Shown: positions 8,749 to 18,427, counted from the stretch's first letter. The stretch is DNA of 64,000 nt from a filamentous cyanobacterium CCP2 (GCA_003003615.1 PVWD01000001.1:34873-98872), one strand, 5' to 3'. The notes: generated by a model not told the origin, from the letters alone. Numbers and translations: made by a program.

Positions 8749-9687
8749 ATGAGACGTAAACGTTCTACCCCCTGGATTCATCGCTGGTCACGTCCGTTGA
8801 TGGCAGGAATTGCGTCGATTGGAGCAGTGGTGACTGCTTATCTGACCATTGCTAAATTGACCGGAAATTCAACGGCTTGCCCCACTGGAGGCTGCGATAT
8901 TGTACTTTCCAGCCCCTACGCTACTGTGTTTGGACTGCCCCTAGCTTTATTTGGCTTTCTTGCTTATGTCAGCATGGTCATTTTTGCGATCGCTCCCCTC
9001 CTCGTGCGATCGCCAGAGCAGAAGCAATTTCGGGAGAAACTAGACACAGGGACTGGGCTGCTGCTATTCATGGGCGCAACTGCCATGATGATCTTCAGTG
9101 GCTATCTAATGTATCTACTCACGGCTGAAATTAAAGCAGTTTGTGTTTACTGTGTCGGGTCAGCCATTCTATCTACCAGTCTGTTTGTGTTAGCCATCAT
9201 TGGACGCGATTGGCAGGAAGTCGGGCAACTCTTCTTCACAGGCATTATTGTGGCGGTTGTCGTGTTGGTCGGGACGCTAGGAGTATATGCCAACATTAAC
9301 AATCCATCTCTAGCAGAACAGTCTGCCTCAGAAACAGCAGGTCCACCGATTACAACAACTTCGGGAGAGGCAGAATTAGCGTTGGCAACACATTTACAGC
9401 AGATTGGAGCCAAGATGTATGGAGCCTTCTGGTGTCCTCACTGTCATGATCAGAAACAGCTTTTTGGTCAAGAGGCATTTAGCAAAATTGATTACGTTGA
9501 ATGTTCTCCAAATGGTCAAGGAAGCCCCCCAGCAACAGCCTGTATAGAACGAGGCATCCAAGGATACCCAACCTGGGAAATCAAGGGGCAGTTGCTTCAG
9601 TCTGGAACTCAATCGTTAGAAGCATTAGCAAATGCATCAGAATATTCCGGTCCTCGCAACTTCAGCAACACTCTACCTGGTTTATAA
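8749..9687 (+). CDS. VKOR-thioredoxin fusion, disulfide bond formation
   Basis: A membrane enzyme that reoxidises exported thiols and passes electrons to quinone. Four to five helices hold the VKOR residues: the loop pair in STACPTGGCDIV and the CVYC redox centre in helix 4. A C-terminal thioredoxin-like domain has the active site FWCPHCHDQK and additional Cys (YVECS, ATACIERG). This is the usual cyanobacterial VKOR-Trx architecture. An in-frame GTG at 8671 and ATGs at 8680/8683 would extend it. The start at 8749 is chosen because family proteins begin with a charged RRKRSTPW-like stretch; no clear ribosome-binding site decides it. Confidence 0.9.
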   Translation: MRRKRSTPWIHRWSRPLMAGIASIGAVVTAYLTIAKLTGNSTACPTGGCDIVLSSPYATVFGLPLALFGFLAYVSMVIFAIAPLLVRSPEQKQFREKLDTGTGLLLFMGATAMMIFSGYLMYLLTAEIKAVCVYCVGSAILSTSLFVLAIIGRDWQEVGQLFFTGIIVAVVVLVGTLGVYANINNPSLAEQSASETAGPPITTTSGEAELALATHLQQIGAKMYGAFWCPHCHDQKQLFGQEAFSKIDYVECSPNGQGSPPATACIERGIQGYPTWEIKGQLLQSGTQSLEALANASEYSGPRNFSNTLPGL

Positions 9688-9769
9688 CCGTGTGACCAGT
9701 ATCAATGCAGCGTGATGTAGCGCAAGACATTGAACAGCAATACAACCAATCAATTCACTGCACAGAGTA

Positions 9770-10531
9770 ATGACGACAAAACCACTCCGACTCACTCAAT
9801 CAGTTTCTATTTCAGACTTGTTAGACACTTTGTTAGTTGCACTTTGGGGAGTTTTGTTGTTCAAATACTGGTTGACTGGAGAATTGAGGTTGCTCGTTCA
9901 TCCCAGGTATTTCTGGATTATTATCTCTGCTGGTGTCTTTTTGTTGCTGGTTGCTGGCTGCAAAGTTGCAGGATTTCGACGAAAACATCCTATCGCTAAA
10001 GCGCAACATTTTACTTACTTTCCATCAAATTTATCGAGTGGACTACTGATACTAGTTGCAATTCTGGGATTGATAACTTCTCCACAAATACTCAATAGCC
10101 AAGTTGCAATGCAGGAGGGCATTACTGATTTATCAATTTCAACAAGGGTTCAGACGCAAGCATTTCATGGCTCAACGCGAAGTGAAGAGAAATCGCTTTT
10201 GGATTGGGCAAAAACACTTGCTGTTTACCCCGAACCGAGCGCCTACGTTGGGCAGAAAGCGAACGTTTTAGGATTCGTGGTTCATCCCTCTGACTTGCCA
10301 GAACAATACTTCATCATCACTCGATTTGTGATTGGTCATTGTGCCCTGGATGCTTACCCGGTTGGTTTGCTGGTTCAACTAACCCAAAACCGCCAAGCCT
10401 ATTCACCAGATTCTTGGTTAGAGGTTGAGGGGCAAATGATCACAGTTGATGTGAAAGGTAAAAGCCAACTTGCTATTGAGGCAAAGTCGCTAAAACCTGT
10501 TCCAAAACCTAAAGACCCTTATGAATACTAA
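9770..10531 (+). CDS. TIGR03943/YcgQ-like membrane protein
   Basis: A 253-residue protein with two or three N-terminal membrane helices (residues ~15-70 and ~85-105). Its C-terminal domain, expected outside the membrane, contains FVIGHCALDAYPVGLLVQ and a following OB-like stretch (DSWLEVEGQMI). This pattern matches the TIGR03943 (YcgQ/DUF1980) family, which normally pairs with a DUF318 permease (YcgR/YraQ) and is often Zur-regulated. No permease gene is adjacent here. The setting among metal genes supports a role in metal handling. Confidence 0.72.
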   Translation: MTTKPLRLTQSVSISDLLDTLLVALWGVLLFKYWLTGELRLLVHPRYFWIIISAGVFLLLVAGCKVAGFRRKHPIAKAQHFTYFPSNLSSGLLILVAILGLITSPQILNSQVAMQEGITDLSISTRVQTQAFHGSTRSEEKSLLDWAKTLAVYPEPSAYVGQKANVLGFVVHPSDLPEQYFIITRFVIGHCALDAYPVGLLVQLTQNRQAYSPDSWLEVEGQMITVDVKGKSQLAIEAKSLKPVPKPKDPYEY

Positions 10532-10709
10532 GAACCTGAGGAAAACTTCACTGAGAAATAAAGCTAATTCGGCTCTTTAACAACTGCTATCTAGTCCATA
10601 TAAAGTTTACGATCAGTGTTCAATCAACAAGCCAGATTACCAAAATAAAGTTCAAAAAAGATTAGATCAGGCAGCTATTGTATTCTCTGGACTTTGTACA
10701 ACCCATTGC

Positions 10710-11033
10710 TTGCTGGCTCCCGTCTTATTCATCATCTTTCCAGTTTTAGGAACAACATTTATTACAGGCGAGAAGTTTCATCAAATTTTATTGTGGTTTG
10801 TCTTGCCAGTTAGCTTATTGGCTCTATTGTTGGGGTATTTCCGGCGTAGAGATAGAGTGGCGTTCTTGCTGGGAGTGGTAGGTTTAAGCCAGATCGTCGT
10901 TGCGGCAATTTTGGGAAATGGGTTCTTTAGTGAATTTAGCGATGTAATTGTAACCCCCTTGGGTAGTTTGATTTTAATTGCTGGACATATCCGAAATTAC
11001 CAACTGTGTCGCTGTGATGAATGCAAGGCATAA
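10710..11033 (+). CDS. MerC-like membrane protein, 5' end lacks a normal start codon
   Basis: A hydrophobic protein of about four helices ending in a Cys motif (LCRCDECKA). Coding sequence clearly continues upstream of the TTG at 10710: in the same frame the DNA reads QKRLDQAAIVFSGLCTTHC, which is the MerC signature (CxxHC) needed for Hg(II) uptake. The frame is open back to a stop at 10578 yet offers no ATG, GTG or TTG before 10710. Either the start codon was lost, an unusual codon such as ATC or ATT near 10623-10677 is used, or a truncated protein starts at 10710 without the Cys pair. No merA, merT or merP is seen. Confidence 0.6.
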   Translation: MLAPVLFIIFPVLGTTFITGEKFHQILLWFVLPVSLLALLLGYFRRRDRVAFLLGVVGLSQIVVAAILGNGFFSEFSDVIVTPLGSLILIAGHIRNYQLCRCDECKA

Positions 11034-11049
11034 CGGGTGATGAATAATT

Positions 11050-11622
11050 TTAGGATGAGTATTGATTGAAAACTTCAGCATCTCCTTGTTGATCAAAAGA
11101 GAATACTGTAAAGGGTTCTTGAGTATCTCCTGCTTCCATGCCAGGTGAACCAACAGGCATTCCAGGTACAGCCAGACCAATGGCATTTGATTCTTGAGAT
11201 AGAAATCGTTTAATGTCCGCTGCGGGGACATGTCCTTCAATTACAGTGCCATTGATGAGGGCAGTGTGACAGGATGCTAAACCATTAGGTACGTTGTGTT
11301 CCTGTTTCACTGCATCCATATTGGTTTCCTGGACGACAGATACCTGGAATCCGTTCGATCGCAAATGTTCCACCCACGCCCCACAGCACCCACAACTTGG
11401 ATCACGGTACACTGTGGCTTCTAACGTCTCTGGAGGAGAAGCTTGAGCTATAGTTTGAATGGTTGTCAGTGCCTCAGAACTTTGTGAGGTGGAGTGGACA
11501 GCGTTATCTGCGCTGGCGATCGGTTCTCTCAAGAATGCGATCGCTCCAACAGTCGCAATCACAATTCCAACTACGACAGAACTTATAATGACAGGACGAT
11601 ACAGCTTGTGTTTTGATGACAT
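11050..11622 (-). CDS. DUF411 metal-binding protein, membrane-anchored
   Basis: A protein of 190 residues with an N-terminal hydrophobic anchor (IISSVVVGIVIATVGAIAFL) and a DUF411 domain. The domain has the Cys cluster DPSCGCCGAW and the later ASCHTALI and EGHVPAADI motifs. DUF411 proteins are exported and linked to copper and other metal resistance clusters. The Met-rich tail (VPGMPVGSPGMEAGD) may bind soft metals. The ATG at 11622 is preferred to 11634 because AGG-TTGGA lies between them at ribosome-binding distance. It lies downstream of the Zn/Cd-type ATPase on the same strand. Confidence 0.85.
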   Translation of the reverse strand: MSSKHKLYRPVIISSVVVGIVIATVGAIAFLREPIASADNAVHSTSQSSEALTTIQTIAQASPPETLEATVYRDPSCGCCGAWVEHLRSNGFQVSVVQETNMDAVKQEHNVPNGLASCHTALINGTVIEGHVPAADIKRFLSQESNAIGLAVPGMPVGSPGMEAGDTQEPFTVFSFDQQGDAEVFNQYSS

Positions 11623-11671
11623 TTCCAACCTCATTAATGAACATTAAGAGTAGATGTTTTAGGCAAGACCC

Positions 11672-14068
11672 CTACTTCAGTACTCGTGTCGCATTGAGAA
11701 TTGCTAGTAGTGCCACACCAACATCTGCAAACACAGCTTCCCAAAGGGTTGCCACACCCAGTGTACCAAGGATAATGAATAGTCCCTTTACTGCCATTGC
11801 TAAGACAATATTTTGCACCACGATCTTGCGGGTTTTTCTGGCAACTTGAATGGCTTCCGCTACCTTGGAGGGAGCATCCGTCATAATGACTACATCGGCG
11901 GTTTCAATGGCGGCATCAGAAACCAACCCACCCATTGCCATGCCCACGTCGGCTCTGGCGATCACGGGTGCATCATTGATGCCATCTCCCACAAATATGA
12001 CTTTGCCCTTCTGCGATCGCCTCAACAATTGCTCAATGGCATCGACTTTGTCTTCGGGTAGCAGTTCCGCCTTGTAGCCGTCTAAACCTAAACGACGAGC
12101 AACCCCTTGCGCCACGACTTCGTTATCGCCGGTTAGCATCACTGTTTGCTCAACGCCGACCTGTTTTAGATCTCGAATCGCCTGAGCGGCATCTTCTTTA
12201 ACTTTATCAGCAATTAGAATGTAACCTGCATAGCGTTGATCGACCGCCAGATGCACAACAGTTCCTTCTACATTGCAAGTGTTGTGATCAATGTTTTCTC
12301 GATGCAGGAGGCGATCGTTTCCGGCAATGACCACTTGATTCTGCACGACTGCCCGAATGCCATGTCCCGCAATCTCTTCGTAGTCAGTTACCTCTGCATC
12401 ATTGATGGATTGACCATAGGCTTCTCGAATCGACTGGGCAACGGGATGACTGGAGTGAGATTCGGCTTTGGCTGCCAGGGTCAGCAATTCTGACTTTGAA
12501 AAGCCATTTTTAGTGACGACCTCTGTAACTTTAAAGACTCCATGAGTTAACGTTCCGGTTTTATCAAAAACAACGGTTTTAACTGCCGTCAGGGCATCGA
12601 GAAAGGTAGAACCTTTGACGAGAATGCCTCGCTTTGCGGCTCCACCCACACCACCAAAATAACCCAATGGAATGCTAATCACTAACCCACACGGGCAGGA
12701 AATCACGAGCAACACAAGCGCACGGTAAACCCATTCTGCGTGAGTTGCACCAGGAAGGAATAAGGGAGGAAGAAGTGCAACCAATAGGGATAGCACAACG
12801 ACAATTGGCGTGTAGTAACGGGCAAACCGGGTGATGAATTTCTCGGTTGCGGCTTTTTTACTGGTGGCGTTTTCAACCAGATCAAGAATTTTGGCGATCG
12901 AAGATTCTCCAAACCGTTTTGTGACTCGAATCGTCAGCACACCGGACTGGTTAATCATGCCTGCGAGAATTGTGTCTCCGGATTTGACTGTGCGAGGAAC
13001 CGACTCTCCAGTCAGGGCTGAAGTATCGACTTGGGAGTTCCCTTCTAAAATTTCGCCATCCAGCGGGACTTTTTCCCCCGGTTTCACCAAGATGATGTCA
13101 CCGACGTTTACTGCTTCGGGGGAAACCTGTTTAACCGTACCATTTAGTTTGAGATTGGCGGTATCGGGACGCACTTCCAACAGAGCTTTAATCGAACGGC
13201 GCGATCGCCCCACAGAATATTCCTGAAAAAGTTCTCCGACCCGATAGAACAGCATGACAGCGACGGCTTCAGGCAGTTGGTGAATGGCGATCGCCCCCAC
13301 TGTTGCAATGGTCATCAAAAAATTTTCGTCTAGCCATTGCCCTCTGAGAATGTTGCGCCCCGCCGCTTTTAGAACCGTCCAGCCACTTAATAGGTAGGCA
13401 GGGATGAAGACCGCATATTCACCTACACTGTACGGCGTGTTATGCAGAGGTTCCTCAAAAATTATTCCTCCTGCTAAAAGAGCGACAACCAAAAGCACCG
13501 GAGCGATTTCTCTTTTAAGATTAAATTCACCAGAGCTGTGCGTATGTCCGTGATCAGTGTCCTGATCGGGATCAGAGCCGTGCAATTCTGTAGCTTGCTT
13601 TGGCGTAGGCGTGATGACGGTGTAACCTAGAGCCGTGATGTGCTCCTGAAGGGTTCTTTCATTGACCTGCTGAGGATCGTAGTCAACTCGCACCTTACCC
13701 GTACTAAAGTTGACAGTTGCTTCTGTAACCCCAGCTAATTTCTCCAAAGATATCGAAATTTTATCGACGCAGGAAGGACAATCCATACCGCCGACCATGA
13801 TATCCATCGTTTGCTTTGATGCGGGTTGTTCAATGGCTACGGTATATCCCAAACTCACGACTCGGTTTTTGATGTCTGCTTCTGTGATCTGTTGTGGGTT
13901 GTAGGAGATGGTCAGACGTTCTGTTACAGCACTGACCGACACTTCAGCCACACCTGCTAGGCGTTCCAAAGCTGTTTCAATTTTCGCCGCGCAGCTTGCA
14001 CAGTCCATGCCACTGACCTGCATTTGCTGAGTTTTGAGCGATGGCGTTTGAGTCATATGGATTGCCAA
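11672..14068 (-). CDS. Zn/Cd/Pb-type P1B ATPase with two N-terminal HMA domains
   Basis: A 798-residue metal exporter. Two HMA domains carry GMDCASC (residues ~19-25) and GMDCPSC (~93-99). A His/Asp-rich linker (DPDQDTDHGHTHSSGE) precedes the membrane part. Helix 6 has SCPCGLVISIPLGYFGG (CPC near residue 456), typical of Zn/Cd/Pb pumps. Also present are TGES, DKTGTLT near residue 503, a SHPVA nucleotide-binding motif and GDGINDAP. It is divergent from an SmtB/ZiaR-type regulator across a matching operator, the ziaA-ziaR arrangement of Synechocystis, although ZiaA has a single HMA domain. It is predicted to be induced by Zn or Cd. Confidence 0.93.
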   Translation of the reverse strand: MAIHMTQTPSLKTQQMQVSGMDCASCAAKIETALERLAGVAEVSVSAVTERLTISYNPQQITEADIKNRVVSLGYTVAIEQPASKQTMDIMVGGMDCPSCVDKISISLEKLAGVTEATVNFSTGKVRVDYDPQQVNERTLQEHITALGYTVITPTPKQATELHGSDPDQDTDHGHTHSSGEFNLKREIAPVLLVVALLAGGIIFEEPLHNTPYSVGEYAVFIPAYLLSGWTVLKAAGRNILRGQWLDENFLMTIATVGAIAIHQLPEAVAVMLFYRVGELFQEYSVGRSRRSIKALLEVRPDTANLKLNGTVKQVSPEAVNVGDIILVKPGEKVPLDGEILEGNSQVDTSALTGESVPRTVKSGDTILAGMINQSGVLTIRVTKRFGESSIAKILDLVENATSKKAATEKFITRFARYYTPIVVVLSLLVALLPPLFLPGATHAEWVYRALVLLVISCPCGLVISIPLGYFGGVGGAAKRGILVKGSTFLDALTAVKTVVFDKTGTLTHGVFKVTEVVTKNGFSKSELLTLAAKAESHSSHPVAQSIREAYGQSINDAEVTDYEEIAGHGIRAVVQNQVVIAGNDRLLHRENIDHNTCNVEGTVVHLAVDQRYAGYILIADKVKEDAAQAIRDLKQVGVEQTVMLTGDNEVVAQGVARRLGLDGYKAELLPEDKVDAIEQLLRRSQKGKVIFVGDGINDAPVIARADVGMAMGGLVSDAAIETADVVIMTDAPSKVAEAIQVARKTRKIVVQNIVLAMAVKGLFIILGTLGVATLWEAVFADVGVALLAILNATRVLK

Positions 14069-14110
14069 AAACTGGAATGTTTTCCAAATTGTAGATCAAT
14101 TTCAACAAAT

Positions 14111-14132
14111 ATATGAAAGATTATTCAGATAT
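14111..14132. promoter_or_regulatory. ArsR/SmtB-type operator between metal ATPase and its regulator
   Basis: The imperfect palindrome ATATGAA-N6-TTCAGATAT closely matches the zinc-responsive SmtB/ZiaR operator half-sites (TTCAGATAT). It sits in the 131-base divergent region, 42 bases from the ATPase start and 67 bases from the regulator start, where binding by the encoded repressor would block both promoters. Confidence 0.75.
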
Positions 14133-14199
14133 AAAACTGTTTTCAGTTTCGCCTTTATAATGAGGGCGAAGGTGATCTTATTCATAGAAGGTCTATTGA

Positions 14200-14601
14200 A
14201 TGACTCAACCCATTCAAGCCGCAGAATTTACTTCGGATCTTGGGTCTGCGCCACAGTGCGAACAGCATTGCCCGATCCATCTTGACCAGATCCGGCAGTT
14301 GCAGCCAGAAATGCTGCCTTTGGAGCGGGCACAGCAAATGGCAGAGTTTTTTGGCACCTTAGCCGACCCTACCCGATTGCGCTTACTCTCAGTCTTGGCA
14401 ACGCAGGAGCTATGCGTCTGTGATTTAGCTATTGCGCTGAAAATGAGTGAATCTGCGGTGTCTCATCAGCTTCGCGTTCTGCGATCGCAGCGTCTTGTGA
14501 AATATCGAAAAGAAGGACGCAATGTTCATTACAGCCTTGCCGATAACCATGTGATTAATCTATATCGAGAGGTGGCAGAGCATCTCGATGAAACGGATTA
14601 A
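14200..14601 (+). CDS. ArsR/SmtB family metal-sensing repressor (ZiaR-like)
   Basis: A 133-residue winged-helix repressor. It has the alpha-3 site ELCVCDLA (CxC), the recognition helix [14 protein letters not shown], a wing ([14 protein letters not shown]) and the alpha-5 zinc site DNH with a second His and Glu (HLDE) at DxHx10HxxE spacing. An extra Cys/His pair lies at the N-terminus ([10 protein letters not shown]). The combination of alpha-3 cysteines, N-terminal Cys and alpha-5 ligands is what ZiaR of Synechocystis shows for Zn sensing. It should release DNA on binding Zn or Cd and derepress the divergent ATPase. Confidence 0.9.
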   Translation: MTQPIQAAEFTSDLGSAPQCEQHCPIHLDQIRQLQPEMLPLERAQQMAEFFGTLADPTRLRLLSVLATQELCVCDLAIALKMSESAVSHQLRVLRSQRLVKYRKEGRNVHYSLADNHVINLYREVAEHLDETD

Positions 14602-14696
14602 CGAAAATATGATTTTTCTGCTTGAGGGAGCTTGTTCGATGGTGCTGACCTCTCTAGGCTTGGGCTAATTCTTTCGATGGCGAGGCACAGCAGGAT

Positions 14697-15428
14697 ATGA
14701 ATGAGTTCTTAATTGTGCTGGCATTTACGGCATTACCTGCACTGGGCAATTTTGCGGGTGGGATACTTGCAGAATTTATCACTGCATCCGATCGTGCCCT
14801 CAGTCTGGCACTTCATGCTGCCACAGGAGTTGTAATTGCCGTCATCTCTTTGGAGCTGATTCCACAGTCCCTCCAGGTGGATGCACCGTTAATGACCGTC
14901 TTTTCATTTGTGGCAGGTGGGCTTTTCTTTGTTGCAATTGATCAAGTCACACAACTGGTTAAAACTCGGTTTGGCAGTGGTGATGTTAATGTTGGACCCT
15001 GGATGATTTTTTTAGGGGTGGCGATCGACCTGTTTACCGATGGGGTGATGATTGGAACAGGTTCAACGATCGCCACTGAGCTAGGATTACTGCTTGCGTT
15101 AGGTCAGATTCCAGCGGATGTACCAGAAGGACTGGCTACCATTATTGCCTTTAAGCGACAGGGCGTTCCCCGCCGTAAACGGTTTCAAATTGCGGCTGCT
15201 TTTGTGATTCCTATTTTTGTAGGAGCAACGATCGGCTACTGGTTGATGCGTGGACAATCTGAGTTAGTCAAAATGGCTCTATTGACCTTCACGGCTGGAA
15301 TCCTCACGACCCTGGTTGTGGAGGAAATTATCCCAGAAGCCCATCAAGACGGTGAAGCCCGGTTTGCAACGCTGCTCTTTTTAGGTGGTTTTGCGCTGTT
15401 TGGGTTATTGTCAGCGTTTCTGGGGTAA
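14697..15428 (+). CDS. ZIP family metal transporter
   Basis: A 243-residue protein with about eight helices. The helix-4 and helix-5 metal-site regions are visible as LFTDGVMIGTGS and ADVPEGLATIIAF, corresponding to the HNxxD and HExPE-like motifs of ZIP proteins; several of the usual His are replaced by Asp. ZIP proteins move Zn, Fe or Mn down-gradient, normally toward the cytoplasm. Lying just downstream of the SmtB-type regulator and amid exporters, its direction and metal are uncertain. Confidence 0.8.
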   Translation: MNEFLIVLAFTALPALGNFAGGILAEFITASDRALSLALHAATGVVIAVISLELIPQSLQVDAPLMTVFSFVAGGLFFVAIDQVTQLVKTRFGSGDVNVGPWMIFLGVAIDLFTDGVMIGTGSTIATELGLLLALGQIPADVPEGLATIIAFKRQGVPRRKRFQIAAAFVIPIFVGATIGYWLMRGQSELVKMALLTFTAGILTTLVVEEIIPEAHQDGEARFATLLFLGGFALFGLLSAFLG

Positions 15429-15489
15429 CTCAGTCTTGAATGTTAGAGAGCAATAATAGTTCAGCACGCTATAGCTTGAACTACTGCAT

Positions 15490-15819
15490 ATGCACATGCT
15501 CAATTCACTACTTTTGTTTGTTCTGTCGGGTCTCTTTGAAATCGGAGGTGGCTATTTAGTCTGGCTGTGGTTGCGTGAAGGTAAGAGCCTTTGGCTAGTG
15601 CTATGTGGGGCTGTTTTGCTCACAACTTATGGTTTTGTTGCCACCCTTCAACCCGCAAACTTTGGTCGTGCTTATGCCGCTTACGGCGGAGTTTTCATTA
15701 TCCTTTCCATTCTTTGGGGATGGAAAATTGACAACGTTACACCTGATCGCTTGGATTGGATAGGAACCGCGATCGTCCTAGTGGGTGTTCTAGTGATGAT
15801 GTACGCTCCCAGAGCGTAG
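15490..15819 (+). CDS. YnfA family (UPF0060) small membrane protein
   Basis: A 109-residue four-helix membrane protein with the family features [32 protein letters not shown] and [17 protein letters not shown]. YnfA proteins are SMR-like small transporters, found here and elsewhere beside metal-resistance genes. An ATG six bases downstream (15496) is an equally good start. Confidence 0.92.
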   Translation: MHMLNSLLLFVLSGLFEIGGGYLVWLWLREGKSLWLVLCGAVLLTTYGFVATLQPANFGRAYAAYGGVFIILSILWGWKIDNVTPDRLDWIGTAIVLVGVLVMMYAPRA

Positions 15820-16181
15820 CTTAGTGTTTACTGATACAAATTTGGAACTCGATTTTTATCCTTCTACCTCAAGGCTATAGAGAAAAAATGAGGTTCTTGT
15901 GAAGCAGCAGTTTGTGTGGGGTATCTCTAAATTTACTGAGTATTTATTCTTATTTTAGATCTTTTCTATCAGGACGTAAGCAGTCAAGGCAGCCTCCTTA
16001 CAAAATCGAGTGAATCTTAATGCTTAATCAAGAGATAGAGGTAGCCCGTCTAATTAATTGCTATAAGTTTCGTGAAGTCTGAGCATCTGCTAGCCCACCT
16101 CGCTTACAAACTTTAACGGCTAAAGCCAATCAAAGTGCGCTAATTTGTGGAATTATGAAAGAAATATGAAAAGAAGGAATT
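15820..16181. other. 362-base non-coding gap upstream of the multicopper oxidase
   Basis: No convincing coding region, repeat or RNA was seen. It ends with an AAGGA ribosome-binding site 5 bases before the oxidase ATG, so it probably carries that operon's promoter; I cannot assign -35/-10 boxes with confidence. Confidence 0.5.
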
Positions 16182-17270
16182 ATGGATTTGAGCCTAAAAC
16201 GGCGATCGCTCATTGGTGGTGTTGTATTGGGTGTTGGGGCATTACTGGGTAAGCTTCTGCCCAACAGTGTTTTTGCCCAAACTCTTGCGTCTGCGGACAC
16301 TAGTACACCTTCAGGTCATTCTGTGCCAGTGCATGGAGGCAGTATGACGATGGGAGACGTAGACAATGCTCGCAATGGCTTTGATCCACAAGCGATCCTG
16401 ACGGATTGGGATACAGGCAAGGCATCCCAATTACCCAACGGTCAAACGCTACGGGAGTTTGAAATCTCGGTTGCAGAACAGGAAGTTGAGATTGCCCCTG
16501 GAGTGGTTTATCCTGCCTGGACGTATAATGGGCGCGTTCCGGGTCCAACGCTGCGAGTGACAGAAGGTGATCGTGTTCGGATTCGCTTCAAAAATCCAGG
16601 TGTTCATCCACACACGCTTCATTTTCACGGCATCCACTCAGCGCGGCAAGACGGTATTCCTGGTACGCTCGAAGCATTTCCGGAACAGGAAGTAGTGTAT
16701 GAGTTTGATGCTAAACCCTTTGGTTGTCACCTCTATCACTGTCACTCTGCACCGTTTAAACGACACCTGCACAAAGGACTCTACGGCGCGTTTATTATCG
16801 ACCCTGATCCTCAACGACATCCTGATCAACCAGAACAAGCTCAGTCCCGGTTACTCGGCACTCCGCAGAATGCCGGGTGGCAAGAGTTTCTGATGGTGAT
16901 GAATGCGTTTGACACCAATTTTGATGACGAAAACGAATTCTACGCTATTAATACGATTCCGCATGAGTTTATGAAACGCCCGATTCGGATCGAGCGCGAT
17001 CGCCCAGTCCGAGTGTATTTGATCAATGTCACTGAGTTTGACCCGATCAACTCTTTTCATCTCCACGGAAACTTTTTTGATTACTACGACCACGGCACCA
17101 CATTAATACCGACGCTACGAACGGTTGATACGGTCATGCAATGTCAAGCCCAGCGAGGCATTTTGGAATTTACGTTTCAAGAGCATGAACCGGGTATTTA
17201 TATGTTCCATGCCCACCAGTCCGAATTCTTGGAACTGGGCTGGATGAGTGCGTTTGAGGTGGTGGCATGA
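16182..17270 (+). CDS. exported multicopper oxidase, two-domain type
   Basis: A 362-residue cupredoxin enzyme with a twin-arginine-like leader (KRRSLIGGVVLGVGALLG, cleavage near VFAQ), implying folded export by Tat. The four copper-ligand motifs are present in order: HTLHFHGIHS, HLYHCHSAPFKRHLHKG, NSFHLHGNFF and MFHAHQSEF. They supply type 1, 2 and 3 copper ligands, so it should oxidise a substrate (Cu(I), Fe(II), Mn(II) or phenol) with O2. It is shorter than three-domain CueO (~500 aa), fitting two-domain or nitrite-reductase-like families. Its stop overlaps the ATG of the next gene by 4 bases. Confidence 0.88.
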   Translation: MDLSLKRRSLIGGVVLGVGALLGKLLPNSVFAQTLASADTSTPSGHSVPVHGGSMTMGDVDNARNGFDPQAILTDWDTGKASQLPNGQTLREFEISVAEQEVEIAPGVVYPAWTYNGRVPGPTLRVTEGDRVRIRFKNPGVHPHTLHFHGIHSARQDGIPGTLEAFPEQEVVYEFDAKPFGCHLYHCHSAPFKRHLHKGLYGAFIIDPDPQRHPDQPEQAQSRLLGTPQNAGWQEFLMVMNAFDTNFDDENEFYAINTIPHEFMKRPIRIERDRPVRVYLINVTEFDPINSFHLHGNFFDYYDHGTTLIPTLRTVDTVMQCQAQRGILEFTFQEHEPGIYMFHAHQSEFLELGWMSAFEVVA

Positions 17271-18424
17271 AGAAGACAGCGTGGTTTTGGGTTATCTTGC
17301 CGCTGGTTGCACTGGCGATCGCAATTGGAGTGTTTCTCTCTAGCAATCCACTTGAACCATTGGGAGTTTCAGCCCCTCCAATTGAGAAGCTTACAGTAGA
17401 GCGAACGTTGCTCGATGATCAAGGCATCTCTTTATTCGTGAGAGCCAGCGGTTCCGAACCGATGCAAATTGCCCAAGTTCAGGTAGACGGAGCCTACTGG
17501 AACTTTACCCAAACCCCACCAGGAGAATTACCCCGATTACAAACGGCTTGGATTAAATTGCCTTACCCCTGGGTACGCGATGAAACGCATCACATCCGGT
17601 TCATCACTAATACGGGAATTGGGTTTGATCATGAGATTGCTGTTGCTGTACCCACACCCCAAATTTCGTTGAGTCGCATTCTGGCGTATGCGCTGCTGGG
17701 TTTATATATAGGAGTCATGCCTGTCGCGCTGGGAATGCTGTTCTACCCAGCCCTAAAGCAGTTGGGCGGACAGGGAATGAAGTTCATTCTGGCACTGACT
17801 GTTGGGATGCTGGCATTTCTGCTTGTAGACACGCTGGAAGAAGGATTAGACCTTGCAACGCAGTCGGCGAGTGCCTTCTCCGCTAGTGCGCTAGTTTGGC
17901 TGGTTGGTATCACCTCGTTTCTGGCGATTTTGGCGATTGGTAGACGAGATGGCAAGTCTCCAGAAGGGAAGACACTTGCAAGTTATCTAGCCTTAGGAAT
18001 CGGCTGGCATAATTTGGGAGAAGGATTGGCAGTCGGCACTGCCTTTGCAGCCGGAGAAGCGGCGCTGGGTTCTCTGCTAGTCGTCGGGTTCACCCTACAC
18101 AACATCACAGAGGGAATCGGCATTGCTGCACCTCTCGTTGATGCACGCCCTAAATTTAGAACATTCCTTGGTTTAGTTGCCCTAGCAGGACTGCCCGCTG
18201 TGATTGGTACCTGGATTGGAGCCTTTACCTTTTCGCCTCACTGGGCAGCCGTTTTCTTAGGAATTGGAGTCGGAGCAATTTTGCAAGTAATGGTAGAGGT
18301 TGGAGCCTATCTGGTACGAACAGCTCACCGTTCGGGTAGCAACTGGCTCTCTACGGTCAGTCTGATTGGATTTAGTCTAGGTCTGGTCGTCATGTATGGA
18401 ACTGCACTTCTCGTTAATTTCTAA
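17267..18424 (+). CDS. ZIP family transporter with an N-terminal extracytoplasmic domain
   Basis: A 385-residue protein. After a first hydrophobic helix, residues ~30-125 form a beta-rich exported domain (ERTLLDDQGISLFVRASG through HHIRFITNTG). About eight helices follow with two ZIP metal-site motifs, HNLGEGLAVG and LHNITEGIGIAAP. Fusion of a periplasmic domain to ZIP is uncommon. Translational coupling to the multicopper oxidase suggests the oxidase and transporter handle the same metal, perhaps with the domain docking the oxidase. Confidence 0.82.
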   Translation: MKKTAWFWVILPLVALAIAIGVFLSSNPLEPLGVSAPPIEKLTVERTLLDDQGISLFVRASGSEPMQIAQVQVDGAYWNFTQTPPGELPRLQTAWIKLPYPWVRDETHHIRFITNTGIGFDHEIAVAVPTPQISLSRILAYALLGLYIGVMPVALGMLFYPALKQLGGQGMKFILALTVGMLAFLLVDTLEEGLDLATQSASAFSASALVWLVGITSFLAILAIGRRDGKSPEGKTLASYLALGIGWHNLGEGLAVGTAFAAGEAALGSLLVVGFTLHNITEGIGIAAPLVDARPKFRTFLGLVALAGLPAVIGTWIGAFTFSPHWAAVFLGIGVGAILQVMVEVGAYLVRTAHRSGSNWLSTVSLIGFSLGLVVMYGTALLVNF

Positions 18425-18427
18425 TTC

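Noticed and set aside
9730..9999. Alternative plus-strand frame overlapping the YcgQ-like gene start
   Set aside because: Out of frame with a longer, family-matching protein and has no hydrophobic pattern.
11672..14068. Copper ATPase (CopA) identity for the two-HMA pump
   Set aside because: The SCPCGLVISIPLGYFGG context, HEASE-free C-terminus and the ZiaR/SmtB neighbour point to Zn/Cd/Pb rather than Cu.
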